This document shows positions 1 through 6,737 of a stretch of 11,016 bases of DNA, in pieces (the stretch's first letter is position 1; each line of letters opens with the position of its first letter). This DNA comes from an uncultured Oceanospirillaceae bacterium (GTDB lineage Bacteria; Pseudomonadota; Gammaproteobacteria; Pseudomonadales; Oceanobacteraceae), in the NCBI GenBank assembly GCA_937974825.1, contig CALJVD010000066.1, positions 1 to 11,016 of the forward strand. The letters are read 5' to 3'. Both the position numbers and the translations under genes were made by a program. The notes beneath the pieces are model-generated. The model was not told the origin of the DNA. It searched no databases and saw only the letters and a list, made by a program, of their open reading frames with translations.

Positions 1-534
1 TCCATCTTCGATAACGAAAAAATTGGTGAAAGCTCACTAGAAGACTCTATGCCTTGGGATTCTATTCGTCCGGTTCAATACAAATACAGTACCTTTGTAA
101 GCAAGAAGTTACCGACACTCAAAGAGCTGCATGAAGAGCGCGTTAAAGACAATCCTGACTTTTTGTATTTGAATAAACAAAAAGAGCTAATCAAAGAATT
201 ACGCGAACAAACGCAAATTTCTTTGAACGAGAAAACCCGTAAGCTTGAACGTGAGCGTAATGATCAAAAACGCCTAAGCATTGAAAACGAACGTCGTAAA
301 GCAAAAGGCTTACCTCTGCTAAGCTCGCTCGATGAATTAGATGCTGAAGATGAAGCGGAAGAAGCAGCCGAAGACGGTAAAGAAACTGACGATAAAGATG
401 GGACTAAGAAAGAAGATAAGAAAGCCGAAGACGATGCATTACTGGTAGAAAGTGCGCATATCCTGCTTGATTACACCGACTTATTGTCGGTGCACAACAT
501 GACTGCATTACGCTATAAAAAGGGCGCTAATTAA
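1..534 (+). CDS. prc: Tail-specific (carboxy-terminal processing) protease Prc, C-terminal part, 5' truncated
   Basis: Frame 1 is open from the first base, so the gene starts upstream; the ATG at 49 is an internal Met. The visible 177 residues match the end of Prc/Tsp, a periplasmic serine protease that trims C-termini of proteins such as FtsI. They include the conserved S-M-P-W-D-S-I stretch and the charged helical DUF3340 region (L-P-T-L-K-E-L-H...R-I/K-D-x-D-F), ending in A-H-I-L-L-D. The PDZ and catalytic Ser-Lys parts are outside the window. An odd feature is a 36-residue low-complexity acidic stretch encoded at 331-438, with 19 Asp/Glu and 6 Lys by my count. The TAA stop (532-534) overlaps the convergent lipoprotein gene by 8 nt. 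Identification is from memory of the E. coli Prc C-terminus. Confidence 0.92.
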   Translation, partial: SIFDNEKIGESSLEDSMPWDSIRPVQYKYSTFVSKKLPTLKELHEERVKDNPDFLYLNKQKELIKELREQTQISLNEKTRKLERERNDQKRLSIENERRKAKGLPLLSSLDELDAEDEAEEAAEDGKETDDKDGTKKEDKKAEDDALLVESAHILLDYTDLLSVHNMTALRYKKGAN

Positions 535-539
535 CGCCC
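517..539 (-). terminator. Intrinsic terminator of the yaaA-lipoprotein operon
   Basis: Read on the minus strand, GGGCG (539-535) pairs with CGCCC (526-522) around an 8-nt loop, and five T residues follow (521-517). This is a standard rho-independent terminator for the leftward operon, lying within the last codons of prc. The loop (527-534) is exactly the overlap between the two convergent stop codons. On the plus strand the stem is followed only by a weak T tract, so termination of prc here is less certain. Confidence 0.75.
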
Positions 540-1099
540 AATTCGCTTTTCAGATCGGCGTCTTCAAACATATAACGCCACACTTTATCCAACACCTCAT
601 TGACCCATTTCTCGTTGTACTCGGCAACGGGAGATGCGGCTAACGAACGAATTTCTTTAATGCCATAAGGCTTATTAAAGGTTCGATCCTCATTAATAAC
701 CGAGACTAAAAAGCGCATTTCAATACCGCACTCATTCACAATAATGCTTTCATTACAGCGATAAGCAAACGTTTTCACTTCTAGCTGCACTCGGATTGGC
801 TCTAGGTCTGATTCAGAACCAAAACCTAAAGAGCGTAAAGAGTCTCGCATACGATTTGTCAGCACCACACTCAATGGCTTATCTGATAACACAGGAGAAA
901 GATCAGGCGCACGGCCACCACGGTGCCCAAGCTGATCACCACTGGTATCGGGCCTGTTATCTAACACTCGCACTAACGCATTGCGCTGCTCGGTAATTTC
1001 TCCCTGAAGCTCTACTTGCTCATTCAGTGAAATGGTTTGTGGTGCTAACACACAACCCGTTAAAGCAAGCGCCAACCATAAAACTAAAATACTACGCAT
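527..1099 (-). CDS. YajG-like outer-membrane lipoprotein
   Basis: A 190-residue protein starting at the ATG at 1099. The frame stays open to 1183, but only the internal Met gives a proper export signal: M-R-S, a hydrophobic run and the lipobox L-T-G-C with the acylated Cys at residue 16. Position +2 after the Cys is Val rather than Asp, which favours outer-membrane sorting. GAGAAGAG just upstream of this Met serves as ribosome binding site. After the signal comes a V-R-V-L-D-N-R-P segment, then G-H-R-G-G and a helix resembling R-M-R-D-S-L-R-S-L-G-F, the pattern of the YajG/lipoprotein_16 family, whose function is not established. Cys115 and Cys124 could form a disulfide. The start overlaps the end of yaaA by 8 nt, suggesting translational coupling. 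The lipoprotein call is firm; the family call is moderately sure. Confidence 0.75.
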   Translation of the reverse strand: MRSILVLWLALALTGCVLAPQTISLNEQVELQGEITEQRNALVRVLDNRPDTSGDQLGHRGGRAPDLSPVLSDKPLSVVLTNRMRDSLRSLGFGSESDLEPIRVQLEVKTFAYRCNESIIVNECGIEMRFLVSVINEDRTFNKPYGIKEIRSLAASPVAEYNEKWVNEVLDKVWRYMFEDADLKSELGVN

Positions 1100-1880
1100 T
1101 TTCCATACTCTTCTCAGATCGTTTAAATACAGGACTATTCTTTTTAGAGTCCTCTTCACTATAACGGTATCCGGCAACATCAAAATCCATGAGCTGATCG
1201 GCCGAGTTCAATTTGTTTTCTAAAATCCAGCGCGTCATTAAACCACGGGCTTTTTTCGCGTAAAAGCTGATAATTTTATACTGTCCATTTTTTTCATCTT
1301 TAAACACTGGTGTGATTAGTGCTGCCTCTAATAACTTTGTATTCACGGCAGAAAAGTATTCGTTGGAAGCCAAGTTCACAATAACATTACTGCCACTATG
1401 AGCGACCTCTTCGTTCAGTGCGTGCGTTAATGTATCCCCCCAGTATTGATACAGATTTTTACCTTGAGGATTTTCTAGCTTAGTCCCCATTTCTAGTCGG
1501 TATGGCTGAATTAAGTCTAATGGTTTTAAAACACCATATAGCCCGCTTAAAATTCGAACATGCTGCTGGGCAAAATCAAGCTGTTCTGATGTTAACGTTT
1601 CTGCATCTAGGCCCGTATACACATCACCTTTAAATGCTAAGACCGCTGCTTTGGCATTATCCTTAGTAAAAGGCAGACACCAATCTTGAAAACGTTGTAC
1701 GTTGAGCTCTGCAAGCTTAGGGCTTAACTTCATTAGCTTGCCTAGCGCATCTGGCGAGTACTGCTTCAAAATATCAATCAAATCTGCTGACTGCTCAAGA
1801 AATACGGGTTCTGTCGCCTTATCTGTAATAGGCGGCGTGTCAAAATCCAATGTCTTTGCAGGTGATAACAGGGTCAACAT
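1092..1880 (-). CDS. yaaA: Peroxide stress protein YaaA (DUF328/UPF0246)
   Basis: A 262-residue protein, about the length of E. coli YaaA (258). Family landmarks are L-S-P-A-K-T (residues 5-10), A-F-K-G-D-V-Y-T-G-L-D-A (82-93), L-S-G-L-Y-G-V-L-K-P-L-D (111-122), N-L-A-S-N-E-Y-F (169-176) and F-Y-A-K-K-A-R-G (206-213). In E. coli, YaaA is OxyR-regulated, limits intracellular iron and DNA damage under hydrogen peroxide, and has a DNA-binding fold with a helix-hairpin-helix element. I see no clear OxyR operator upstream, so regulation here is open. The last about 20 residues are charged and poorly conserved. Its TAG stop overlaps the lipoprotein start. It is transcribed divergently from the acyl-CoA dehydrogenase operon. 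Confidence 0.96.
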   Translation of the reverse strand: MLTLLSPAKTLDFDTPPITDKATEPVFLEQSADLIDILKQYSPDALGKLMKLSPKLAELNVQRFQDWCLPFTKDNAKAAVLAFKGDVYTGLDAETLTSEQLDFAQQHVRILSGLYGVLKPLDLIQPYRLEMGTKLENPQGKNLYQYWGDTLTHALNEEVAHSGSNVIVNLASNEYFSAVNTKLLEAALITPVFKDEKNGQYKIISFYAKKARGLMTRWILENKLNSADQLMDFDVAGYRYSEEDSKKNSPVFKRSEKSMENA

Positions 1881-2077
1881 AATGTGTCTCTATACCGATT
1901 AGTGATTTCGTAGACCGGAATACTACATGATCAGGTACAACTTCTAAACTAACAGTCTCTTTCATTAGTTGCCCAATCGACCTAGCTCACAAGCACCCTC
2001 TGCCAATGGCAAGCGCTGCTATTTAAGTAATCTTATGGAATTAAGCATAAAAAAATAAAAACAGAGGCGTATTTTTT
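1881..2077. promoter_or_regulatory. Divergent intergenic region between yaaA and the fatty-acid operon
   Basis: This 197-nt gap must hold the promoters of both directions, but I cannot assign a convincing -35/-10 pair on either strand. Visible elements are a 6-bp inverted repeat AACTAA/TTAGTT (1947-1952 and 1965-1970), an 11-bp palindrome TGCCAATGGCA (2001-2011), TGCTATTTA as a possible extended -10 for the rightward operon (2018-2025), and an A/T-rich leader. AGAGG (2063-2067) is the likely Shine-Dalgarno for the first dehydrogenase, with a long 10-nt spacer. Confidence 0.45.
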
Positions 2078-3382
2078 ATGGCAAAAGACATTCAAGGCAC
2101 CGGATTAAGTCTGGCCAGTCAATTTGCAGGGAGCAAATGGGCCAATAAACTTGGCTTACGTAAACCTGCAGAGAAGTTGGCTTACATTTCAACCAAAGCA
2201 GGGTTTAAATTTATTGGTAAATTAACCCAGAAGAAGCAGGCAAAAAACTCTGATGCGTCTGTGTCTAAAAACAGCCGTGAAAAGAAAATATTTGATCTAA
2301 GCCTGACCGATGAGCAGGAAATGATCAAAGACACTGTGCGCTCTTATGCCAGTGAAGTTGTACGCGACTTAGCGCACGATGCCAATGAGAACATAGCACT
2401 ACCTGAAAACTTTTTGGAAGACAGCGCTGCACTAGGACTGAACTTCTTTTCAGTGCCTGAAGCATTAGGTGGCGCAGCTCAAGGGCATACACCAACAACC
2501 AGTGCCATTATTAGTGAAGAGCTAGCGTGGGGAGACTTCTCACTGGCTTTGGCAACCTTAGCGCCTGTCTCTGTTGCCAATGCCATTGTCCGTTGGGGCT
2601 CAGAAAAGCAACAAAACAAATGGTTACCGTTATGGCTTGCCGATGATCCCGTTCGTGCTTGCATTGCCGTACAAGAACAACACCCACTTTTTGAAGCCAA
2701 TAAATTAAGCTGTAAAGCAAAGCGCACAGGCAAAGGCTTTGAAATTAGCGGTGAAAAAGTATTGGTACCACTGGGCGGTAACTGCCAAGTTTATTTAGTC
2801 GCAGCTCAATACGGTGGCAAGCCTCATCTATTTATTGTACCTGGCGACAGCAATGGCATTTCTTTCAAAAAGTCACCCGCCATGGGACTGCGCGCAGCAG
2901 AAACAGGCACCTTAATTTTAAACAACGTTAAAGTCGATTCCGATGCACTGCTTAGCGCCGATAAAAATCGCTTTAGCTATAAAGAATTTATTGACTACGG
3001 ACAGCTTCATTGGTGTTCACTTGCTATTGGTACTTGCCAAGCCGCACTTGATTACTGCATTACTTATGCCAACGAACGAATTGCCTTTGGTGAGCCAATC
3101 AGTCACCGCCAGTCGGTTGCCTTTATGATTTCTAATATGGCAATTGAAATTGAATCCATGCGCTTATTAACGTGGCGCGCCGCGGCGTTAGCAGAACAAG
3201 GAAAACCCTTCCATCGTGAGGCTTACTTAGCCCATCTCTTGTGCGTTGAAAAGGCAATGGAAATTGGCACCAATGCCGTTCAAGTACTTGGGGGGCATGG
3301 CTTTACGAAAGAGCACCCAGCCGAACGTTGGTACCGTGACTTACGTATTTTAGGCAGCATCACCAGTGGCTTACACCTATAG
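2078..3382 (+). CDS. Acyl-CoA dehydrogenase-family protein lacking the catalytic Glu (candidate non-catalytic subunit)
   Basis: A 434-residue acyl-CoA dehydrogenase fold. Residues 1-70 are a basic extension (G-L-R-K-P-A-E-K-L near 26-34) ahead of the usual N-terminal helical domain, which starts near L-T-D-E-Q (76-80). Retained FAD-adenosine motifs are R334-x-x-F337-G338-E-P340, V-Q402-V-L-G-G-H-G-F (401-409) and E-R-W-Y-R-D-L-R (416-423). The TEPxxGSD flavin/substrate loop is replaced by about Q-E-Q-H-P-L-F-E (199-206). The catalytic-base position (Glu in R-D-A-K-I-x-x-I-x-E-G-T) is Thr429, and the alternative IVD/LCAD-type Glu position in helix G appears to be Gly308. The protein ends five residues after Thr429, without the usual final helix. 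The next dehydrogenase gene starts 14 nt downstream. I infer a structural partner of that protein; an active enzyme with another base is not excluded. Confidence 0.92.
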   Translation: MAKDIQGTGLSLASQFAGSKWANKLGLRKPAEKLAYISTKAGFKFIGKLTQKKQAKNSDASVSKNSREKKIFDLSLTDEQEMIKDTVRSYASEVVRDLAHDANENIALPENFLEDSAALGLNFFSVPEALGGAAQGHTPTTSAIISEELAWGDFSLALATLAPVSVANAIVRWGSEKQQNKWLPLWLADDPVRACIAVQEQHPLFEANKLSCKAKRTGKGFEISGEKVLVPLGGNCQVYLVAAQYGGKPHLFIVPGDSNGISFKKSPAMGLRAAETGTLILNNVKVDSDALLSADKNRFSYKEFIDYGQLHWCSLAIGTCQAALDYCITYANERIAFGEPISHRQSVAFMISNMAIEIESMRLLTWRAAALAEQGKPFHREAYLAHLLCVEKAMEIGTNAVQVLGGHGFTKEHPAERWYRDLRILGSITSGLHL

Positions 3383-3396
3383 GGGAAATAATAACA

Positions 3397-4605
3397 ATGC
3401 TAAATCTTGAAACTCCTAGAAAATTCCGTCCGCTTGTTCATCAAGCTCGTCAAGTTGCTGAAAGCGTATTTCGTCCTATTTCGCGTAAATACGACCATGC
3501 CGAACACGCCTACCCCGTTGAGCTTGATATGCTCGCCGCCATTATGGATGGTATGAACGATGGCACCACCGGTGAAGGCGCAGGTGCAGGCAAACTTAAA
3601 CAAGATAAAAAAACCGAAGAAGGCATTATTAACGGTACTAATATGTCGACGGTTTTAGGGCTGCAAGAACTCTGTTGGGGAGATGTTGGCTTATCACTCA
3701 CCCTACCCCGCCAAGGCTTAGGTAATGCGGCTATTGCTGCTGTCGCCAATGAGGAACAATTCGCACGCTTTGGAAGTAAGTGGGCGGCTATGGCGATTAC
3801 CGAACCCGACACTGGCTCCGACTCGGCCAACATTCGTACCACCGCTAAAAAAGACGGTGACCATTATATTTTGAATGGCGAAAAAATCTTCGTTACCTCA
3901 GGTGAGCGAGCTGATGCCGTCGTGGTATGGGCTAGTCTGGACCGTTCTATTGGACGTGCTGCTATCAAATCCTTTGTAGTAGAAAAAGGGACGCCTGGCA
4001 TGGAGATTGTCCGTTTAGAAAAGAAACTTGGAATCAAAGCCTCTGATACAGCTGCCATTACTTTTACCGACTGTCGCGTTCCAGCAAGTAACTTATTAGG
4101 TTCAGATGTTATTGATACCGATAAAGGCTTTGCCGGTGTTATGCAAACCTTTGATAACACTCGCCCTGTGGTGGCAGCAATGGCTATTGGTGTGGGTAAA
4201 GCAGCTCTCGATCGTACTTGGGAGATTCTTAATAAGCACGACATTAAGGCTAAGTACAAAGGCAACCCTAAAAATCTAACGCAAATGGAAGCGCAACTGT
4301 ATCGTTACGAAGCTGAATGGGAAGCCGCCCGTTTGCTTACCTTAAAAGCCGCTTGGATGGCCGATAACGGTCAGCCTAACTCAAAAGAAGCTTCCATGGC
4401 GAAAGCTAAAGCCGGTCGCGTCGGTAACGACATTACCCTTGGCTGCGTTGCTTTGCTAGGTGCCCTAGGTTACAGCGAAGATGAGCTGCTTGAAAAATGG
4501 GCACGTGATTCAAAAATCTTAGATATCTTTGAAGGCACACAACAAATTCAGCAACTTATTATTGCTCGCCGCTTATTAGGGAAAACATCAGCAGAGTTAA
4601 GATAA
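3397..4605 (+). CDS. Acyl-CoA dehydrogenase, catalytic subunit candidate
   Basis: A 402-residue FAD-dependent acyl-CoA dehydrogenase that would introduce the alpha-beta double bond into acyl-CoA and pass electrons to ETF. It has I-T-E-P-D-T-G-S-D-S (134-143), the N-G-E-K-I-F-V-T-S-G strand motif (160-169), F-D-N-T-R-P (252-257) and the catalytic Glu379 in K-I-L-D-I-F-E-G-T-Q-Q-I-Q, followed by a normal C-terminal helix. The usual adenosine-binding motifs of the neighbouring subunit are degenerate: R-x-x-F-G-x-P becomes about K-A-K-Y-K-G-N-P (284-291), and Q-x-x-G-G-x-G becomes A-L-L-G-A-L-G (352-358). A Gly-rich segment with charged residues (56-75) inserts in the N-terminal domain. AGGGG at 3381-3385, overlapping the upstream stop, is the ribosome binding site. 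The losses mirror what the upstream paralogue keeps, which suggests a heteromer. Confidence 0.95.
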   Translation: MLNLETPRKFRPLVHQARQVAESVFRPISRKYDHAEHAYPVELDMLAAIMDGMNDGTTGEGAGAGKLKQDKKTEEGIINGTNMSTVLGLQELCWGDVGLSLTLPRQGLGNAAIAAVANEEQFARFGSKWAAMAITEPDTGSDSANIRTTAKKDGDHYILNGEKIFVTSGERADAVVVWASLDRSIGRAAIKSFVVEKGTPGMEIVRLEKKLGIKASDTAAITFTDCRVPASNLLGSDVIDTDKGFAGVMQTFDNTRPVVAAMAIGVGKAALDRTWEILNKHDIKAKYKGNPKNLTQMEAQLYRYEAEWEAARLLTLKAAWMADNGQPNSKEASMAKAKAGRVGNDITLGCVALLGALGYSEDELLEKWARDSKILDIFEGTQQIQQLIIARRLLGKTSAELR

Positions 4606-4715
4606 GTTTAAAAATTCAGGCTTAGGTACTTGGCGTTACTAGAGTTTCGTGGCAATCTGTTACCCTCTGGTATGTCCACCTATAAAAATAAATCTAAAAA
4701 TAAGGTCTCATTCTC

Positions 4716-6572
4716 ATGAATCGCTCTACAAACACTGTCGAGACAGCAGACAATTTAAAAGCTCGTGAAGTCGGATTGGGTAATGTCTTACTCGCTGCAG
4801 CTTCTATTTTACCTAGCATAGGTACTACTCTTAAAGGTGTTGCCGCTTTAGTATCCGCCAAACCAGACAAGAAAAACTCGGTTGGTTTATTGTTAGAGAA
4901 ACAAGCAGCGGCGCAGCCAAATCAAATTGCCATTCGCTACCAAGACCAAACCGTTACTTACCGTGAGCTCAATGAGAAAGCGAACCAAATTGCGCACTAT
5001 TTAATGTCTATTGGTGTTAAAAATGGTGACAGTATCGGCATTATGCTTGAAAACCGTCCCGAGACTTTAATTACTGTTATGGCGACACTAAAACTAGGCG
5101 CCATTGCCAGTATGTTTAACACTTCACAGCGCAATGAAGTATTAGAGCACAGCATTAACCTCACCAATCCAAAAGCAATTTTCACTGGTGAAGAATGTTT
5201 AGATAACATGTCGACGGTAGAGGCTTCTCTTCCTGACGCACTAAAGAAAAACCTTTATTACATTAAAGACGAAGGCAACACAGCCTGCCCAGAACACTAC
5301 CAAGATCTAGAAAAAGTAATTGTTGGTCAGTCTTCTGAGAACCCTGTTACTACAAAAGAAGTGAAGATGCATCAGCCTTGCTATTACATTTTCACTTCCG
5401 GAACTACCGGCCTACCTAAAGCGTCGGTTATGACCCATTACCGTTGGTTTAAGTCAATGGCGGGTATGGGTCTAGCGTCTATGCGTATGACCAAAAAAGA
5501 CGTTTTATACGTTAGTTTACCTCTGTATCACAACAATGCTTTAACTGTATCTATGGCAGCTGTATTAGGTGCCGGTGGTTGTGTGGCTATTTCTCGTAAG
5601 TTCAGTGTTTCTCGCTTCTGGGATGAAATTCGCCATCACGGAGCCACAGCATTCTGTTATATCGGTGAGCTATGCCGCTACCTTTTAAACAACCCACCGA
5701 GCGAGCAAGACAAAAACCACAATGTACGTGTCATCATTGGTAACGGTTTGCGTCCTGATATTTGGATGGAGTTTAAAGAGCGTTTTAACATCAAGCATAT
5801 TAATGAATTCTACGGTGCCAGTGAATGTAACCTAGTATTCACTAACGCTTTAAACCTAGATAAAACAGCAGGTATCTGTCCGCTTTCTTACAATATTGTT
5901 GCTTACGATATTGAGAATGATGAGCCGATTCGTGACGCAAAAGGCCACATGGTTCCTGTTAAGAAAGGCCAAACTGGTCTATTAATTACCGAAATTAACG
6001 AAAAACAACCCTTCGACGGCTACACCAACGAAGAAGACACCAACAAAAAAGTATTTCGTAATGTCTTTAAGCAAGGCGATAGCTGGTTCAATACCGGTGA
6101 CCTTGTTCTAAACCAAGGCTTTAAGCACGTTGCTTTTGCGGACCGCTTAGGTGACACCTTCCGCTGGAAAGGCGAGAACGTAGCCACCACGGAAGTAGAA
6201 TCCATGCTTATGGCGTTCCCAGGTATTGAACATGCGGTTGTTTATGGCGTTGAAATCCCTAACACCGACGGTCGTGCTGGCATGGGATCTATCTCTCTAA
6301 AAGCAGGTGAAACTAGCTTAGACTGGGAAGCGCTTACTAACTTCCTACGCGAAAAACTGCCTGCCTACGCTGTACCGGTTTTCCTACGTGTGCGTGAGCA
6401 GCAAGAAGTAACAGGTACTTTCAAATACCGTAAGGTCGAGCTTAAAAACGAAGCTTACCACCTAGATCAAGTCTCTGAACCTGTCTTTGTATTACAGGGT
6501 AAAGACGCTATCTATGAACCACTTACGGCAGAAGTAGAAGCTGACATCGACGCCGGTCGTATCAGCTTATAA
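4716..6572 (+). CDS. FATP/VLACS-type long-chain acyl-CoA synthetase
   Basis: A 618-residue member of the ANL adenylate-forming superfamily that activates fatty acid with ATP and CoA. Motifs in order are the P-loop T-S-G-T-T-G-L-P-K (227-235), F-Y-G-A-S-E (365-370), N-T-G-D (459-462), the hinge and A8 region D-R-L-G-D-T-F-R-W-K-G-E-N-V (476-489) and E-V-E (493-495), and T-G-T-F-K570-Y-R-K with the catalytic Lys. The T-G-T-F-K ending and overall layout resemble eukaryotic FATP/SLC27 very-long-chain synthetases and mycobacterial FadD6 more than E. coli FadD. Residues 20-48 are hydrophobic and could anchor the protein to the inner membrane. It starts 110 nt after the second dehydrogenase; AAGG (4702-4705) is the ribosome binding site. 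An in-between promoter is possible but not clear. It presumably supplies substrate to the two upstream proteins; chain length is unknown. Confidence 0.95.
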   Translation: MNRSTNTVETADNLKAREVGLGNVLLAAASILPSIGTTLKGVAALVSAKPDKKNSVGLLLEKQAAAQPNQIAIRYQDQTVTYRELNEKANQIAHYLMSIGVKNGDSIGIMLENRPETLITVMATLKLGAIASMFNTSQRNEVLEHSINLTNPKAIFTGEECLDNMSTVEASLPDALKKNLYYIKDEGNTACPEHYQDLEKVIVGQSSENPVTTKEVKMHQPCYYIFTSGTTGLPKASVMTHYRWFKSMAGMGLASMRMTKKDVLYVSLPLYHNNALTVSMAAVLGAGGCVAISRKFSVSRFWDEIRHHGATAFCYIGELCRYLLNNPPSEQDKNHNVRVIIGNGLRPDIWMEFKERFNIKHINEFYGASECNLVFTNALNLDKTAGICPLSYNIVAYDIENDEPIRDAKGHMVPVKKGQTGLLITEINEKQPFDGYTNEEDTNKKVFRNVFKQGDSWFNTGDLVLNQGFKHVAFADRLGDTFRWKGENVATTEVESMLMAFPGIEHAVVYGVEIPNTDGRAGMGSISLKAGETSLDWEALTNFLREKLPAYAVPVFLRVREQQEVTGTFKYRKVELKNEAYHLDQVSEPVFVLQGKDAIYEPLTAEVEADIDAGRISL

Positions 6573-6603
6573 TAGTCTCTACTCATTAAAGTATACGACC
6601 ACC

Positions 6604-6638
6604 ATTACGGGTTGCTTAGGCAGCCCGTAATTATTTCT
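6604..6638 (+). terminator. Rho-independent terminator after the acyl-CoA synthetase
   Basis: ATTACGGGTTGC (6604-6615) pairs with GCAGCCCGTAAT (6620-6631) as a 12-bp stem with one G-U pair and a TTAG loop, followed by TATTTCT. It lies 32 nt after the synthetase stop and ends the fatty-acid operon. The T tract is short, so efficiency is uncertain. Confidence 0.75.
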
Positions 6639-6665
6639 GGCCGCCCTATCTGCAAGATCTAAGGA

Positions 6666-6696
6666 TTTAGTATTCCCTGTAAGTTAGTGCTAAAAT
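6666..6696 (+). promoter_or_regulatory. Probable purE promoter (extended -10)
   Basis: TGCTAAAAT (6688-6696) is an extended -10 element with TAAAAT as the hexamer. The only -35-like sequence is weak (TTTAGT, 6666-6671, 19-nt spacing), which fits reliance on the extended -10. Transcription would start near 6703, leaving a leader of about 35 nt. AAGGA (6727-6731) lies six nt before the purE ATG. I see no PurR-type palindrome. Confidence 0.5.
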
Positions 6697-6737
6697 CCGC
6701 CCTCTTTATTATTTGTAAACTTATTTAAGGATTCACC

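Noticed and set aside
49..51. ATG at 49 as the start of a small protein.
   Set aside because: The frame is open from base 1 and the preceding residues belong to the same conserved Prc segment.
1100..1183. An upstream start (1183) for the lipoprotein.
   Set aside because: It would add 28 residues ahead of a complete signal peptide and lie wholly within yaaA. The internal Met at 1099 has a good ribosome binding site and correct lipobox spacing.
1881..1960. An OxyR operator for yaaA.
   Set aside because: No tandem ATAG-N7-CTAT spacing is present. The TATAGA near the start is too close to the ATG for a normal leader.
3340..3400. A frameshift removing the catalytic Glu and last helix of the first acyl-CoA dehydrogenase.
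   Set aside because: Reading the other two frames through the end of the gene and the 14-nt gap gives no E-G-T or following helix sequence. The adenosine-side motifs are intact and the TEPxxGSD loop is lost elsewhere in the same protein, so the loss looks evolved rather than a recent break.
3510..4265. Long minus-strand open frames opposite the second dehydrogenase.
   Set aside because: They lack recognisable domains and ribosome binding sites and lie opposite a well-conserved gene, so they are shadow frames.
6573..6737. A purine riboswitch or PurR operator before purE.
   Set aside because: The region holds a terminator hairpin and an extended -10 promoter with a leader of about 35 nt, too short for a riboswitch. 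No PurR-type palindrome is visible.
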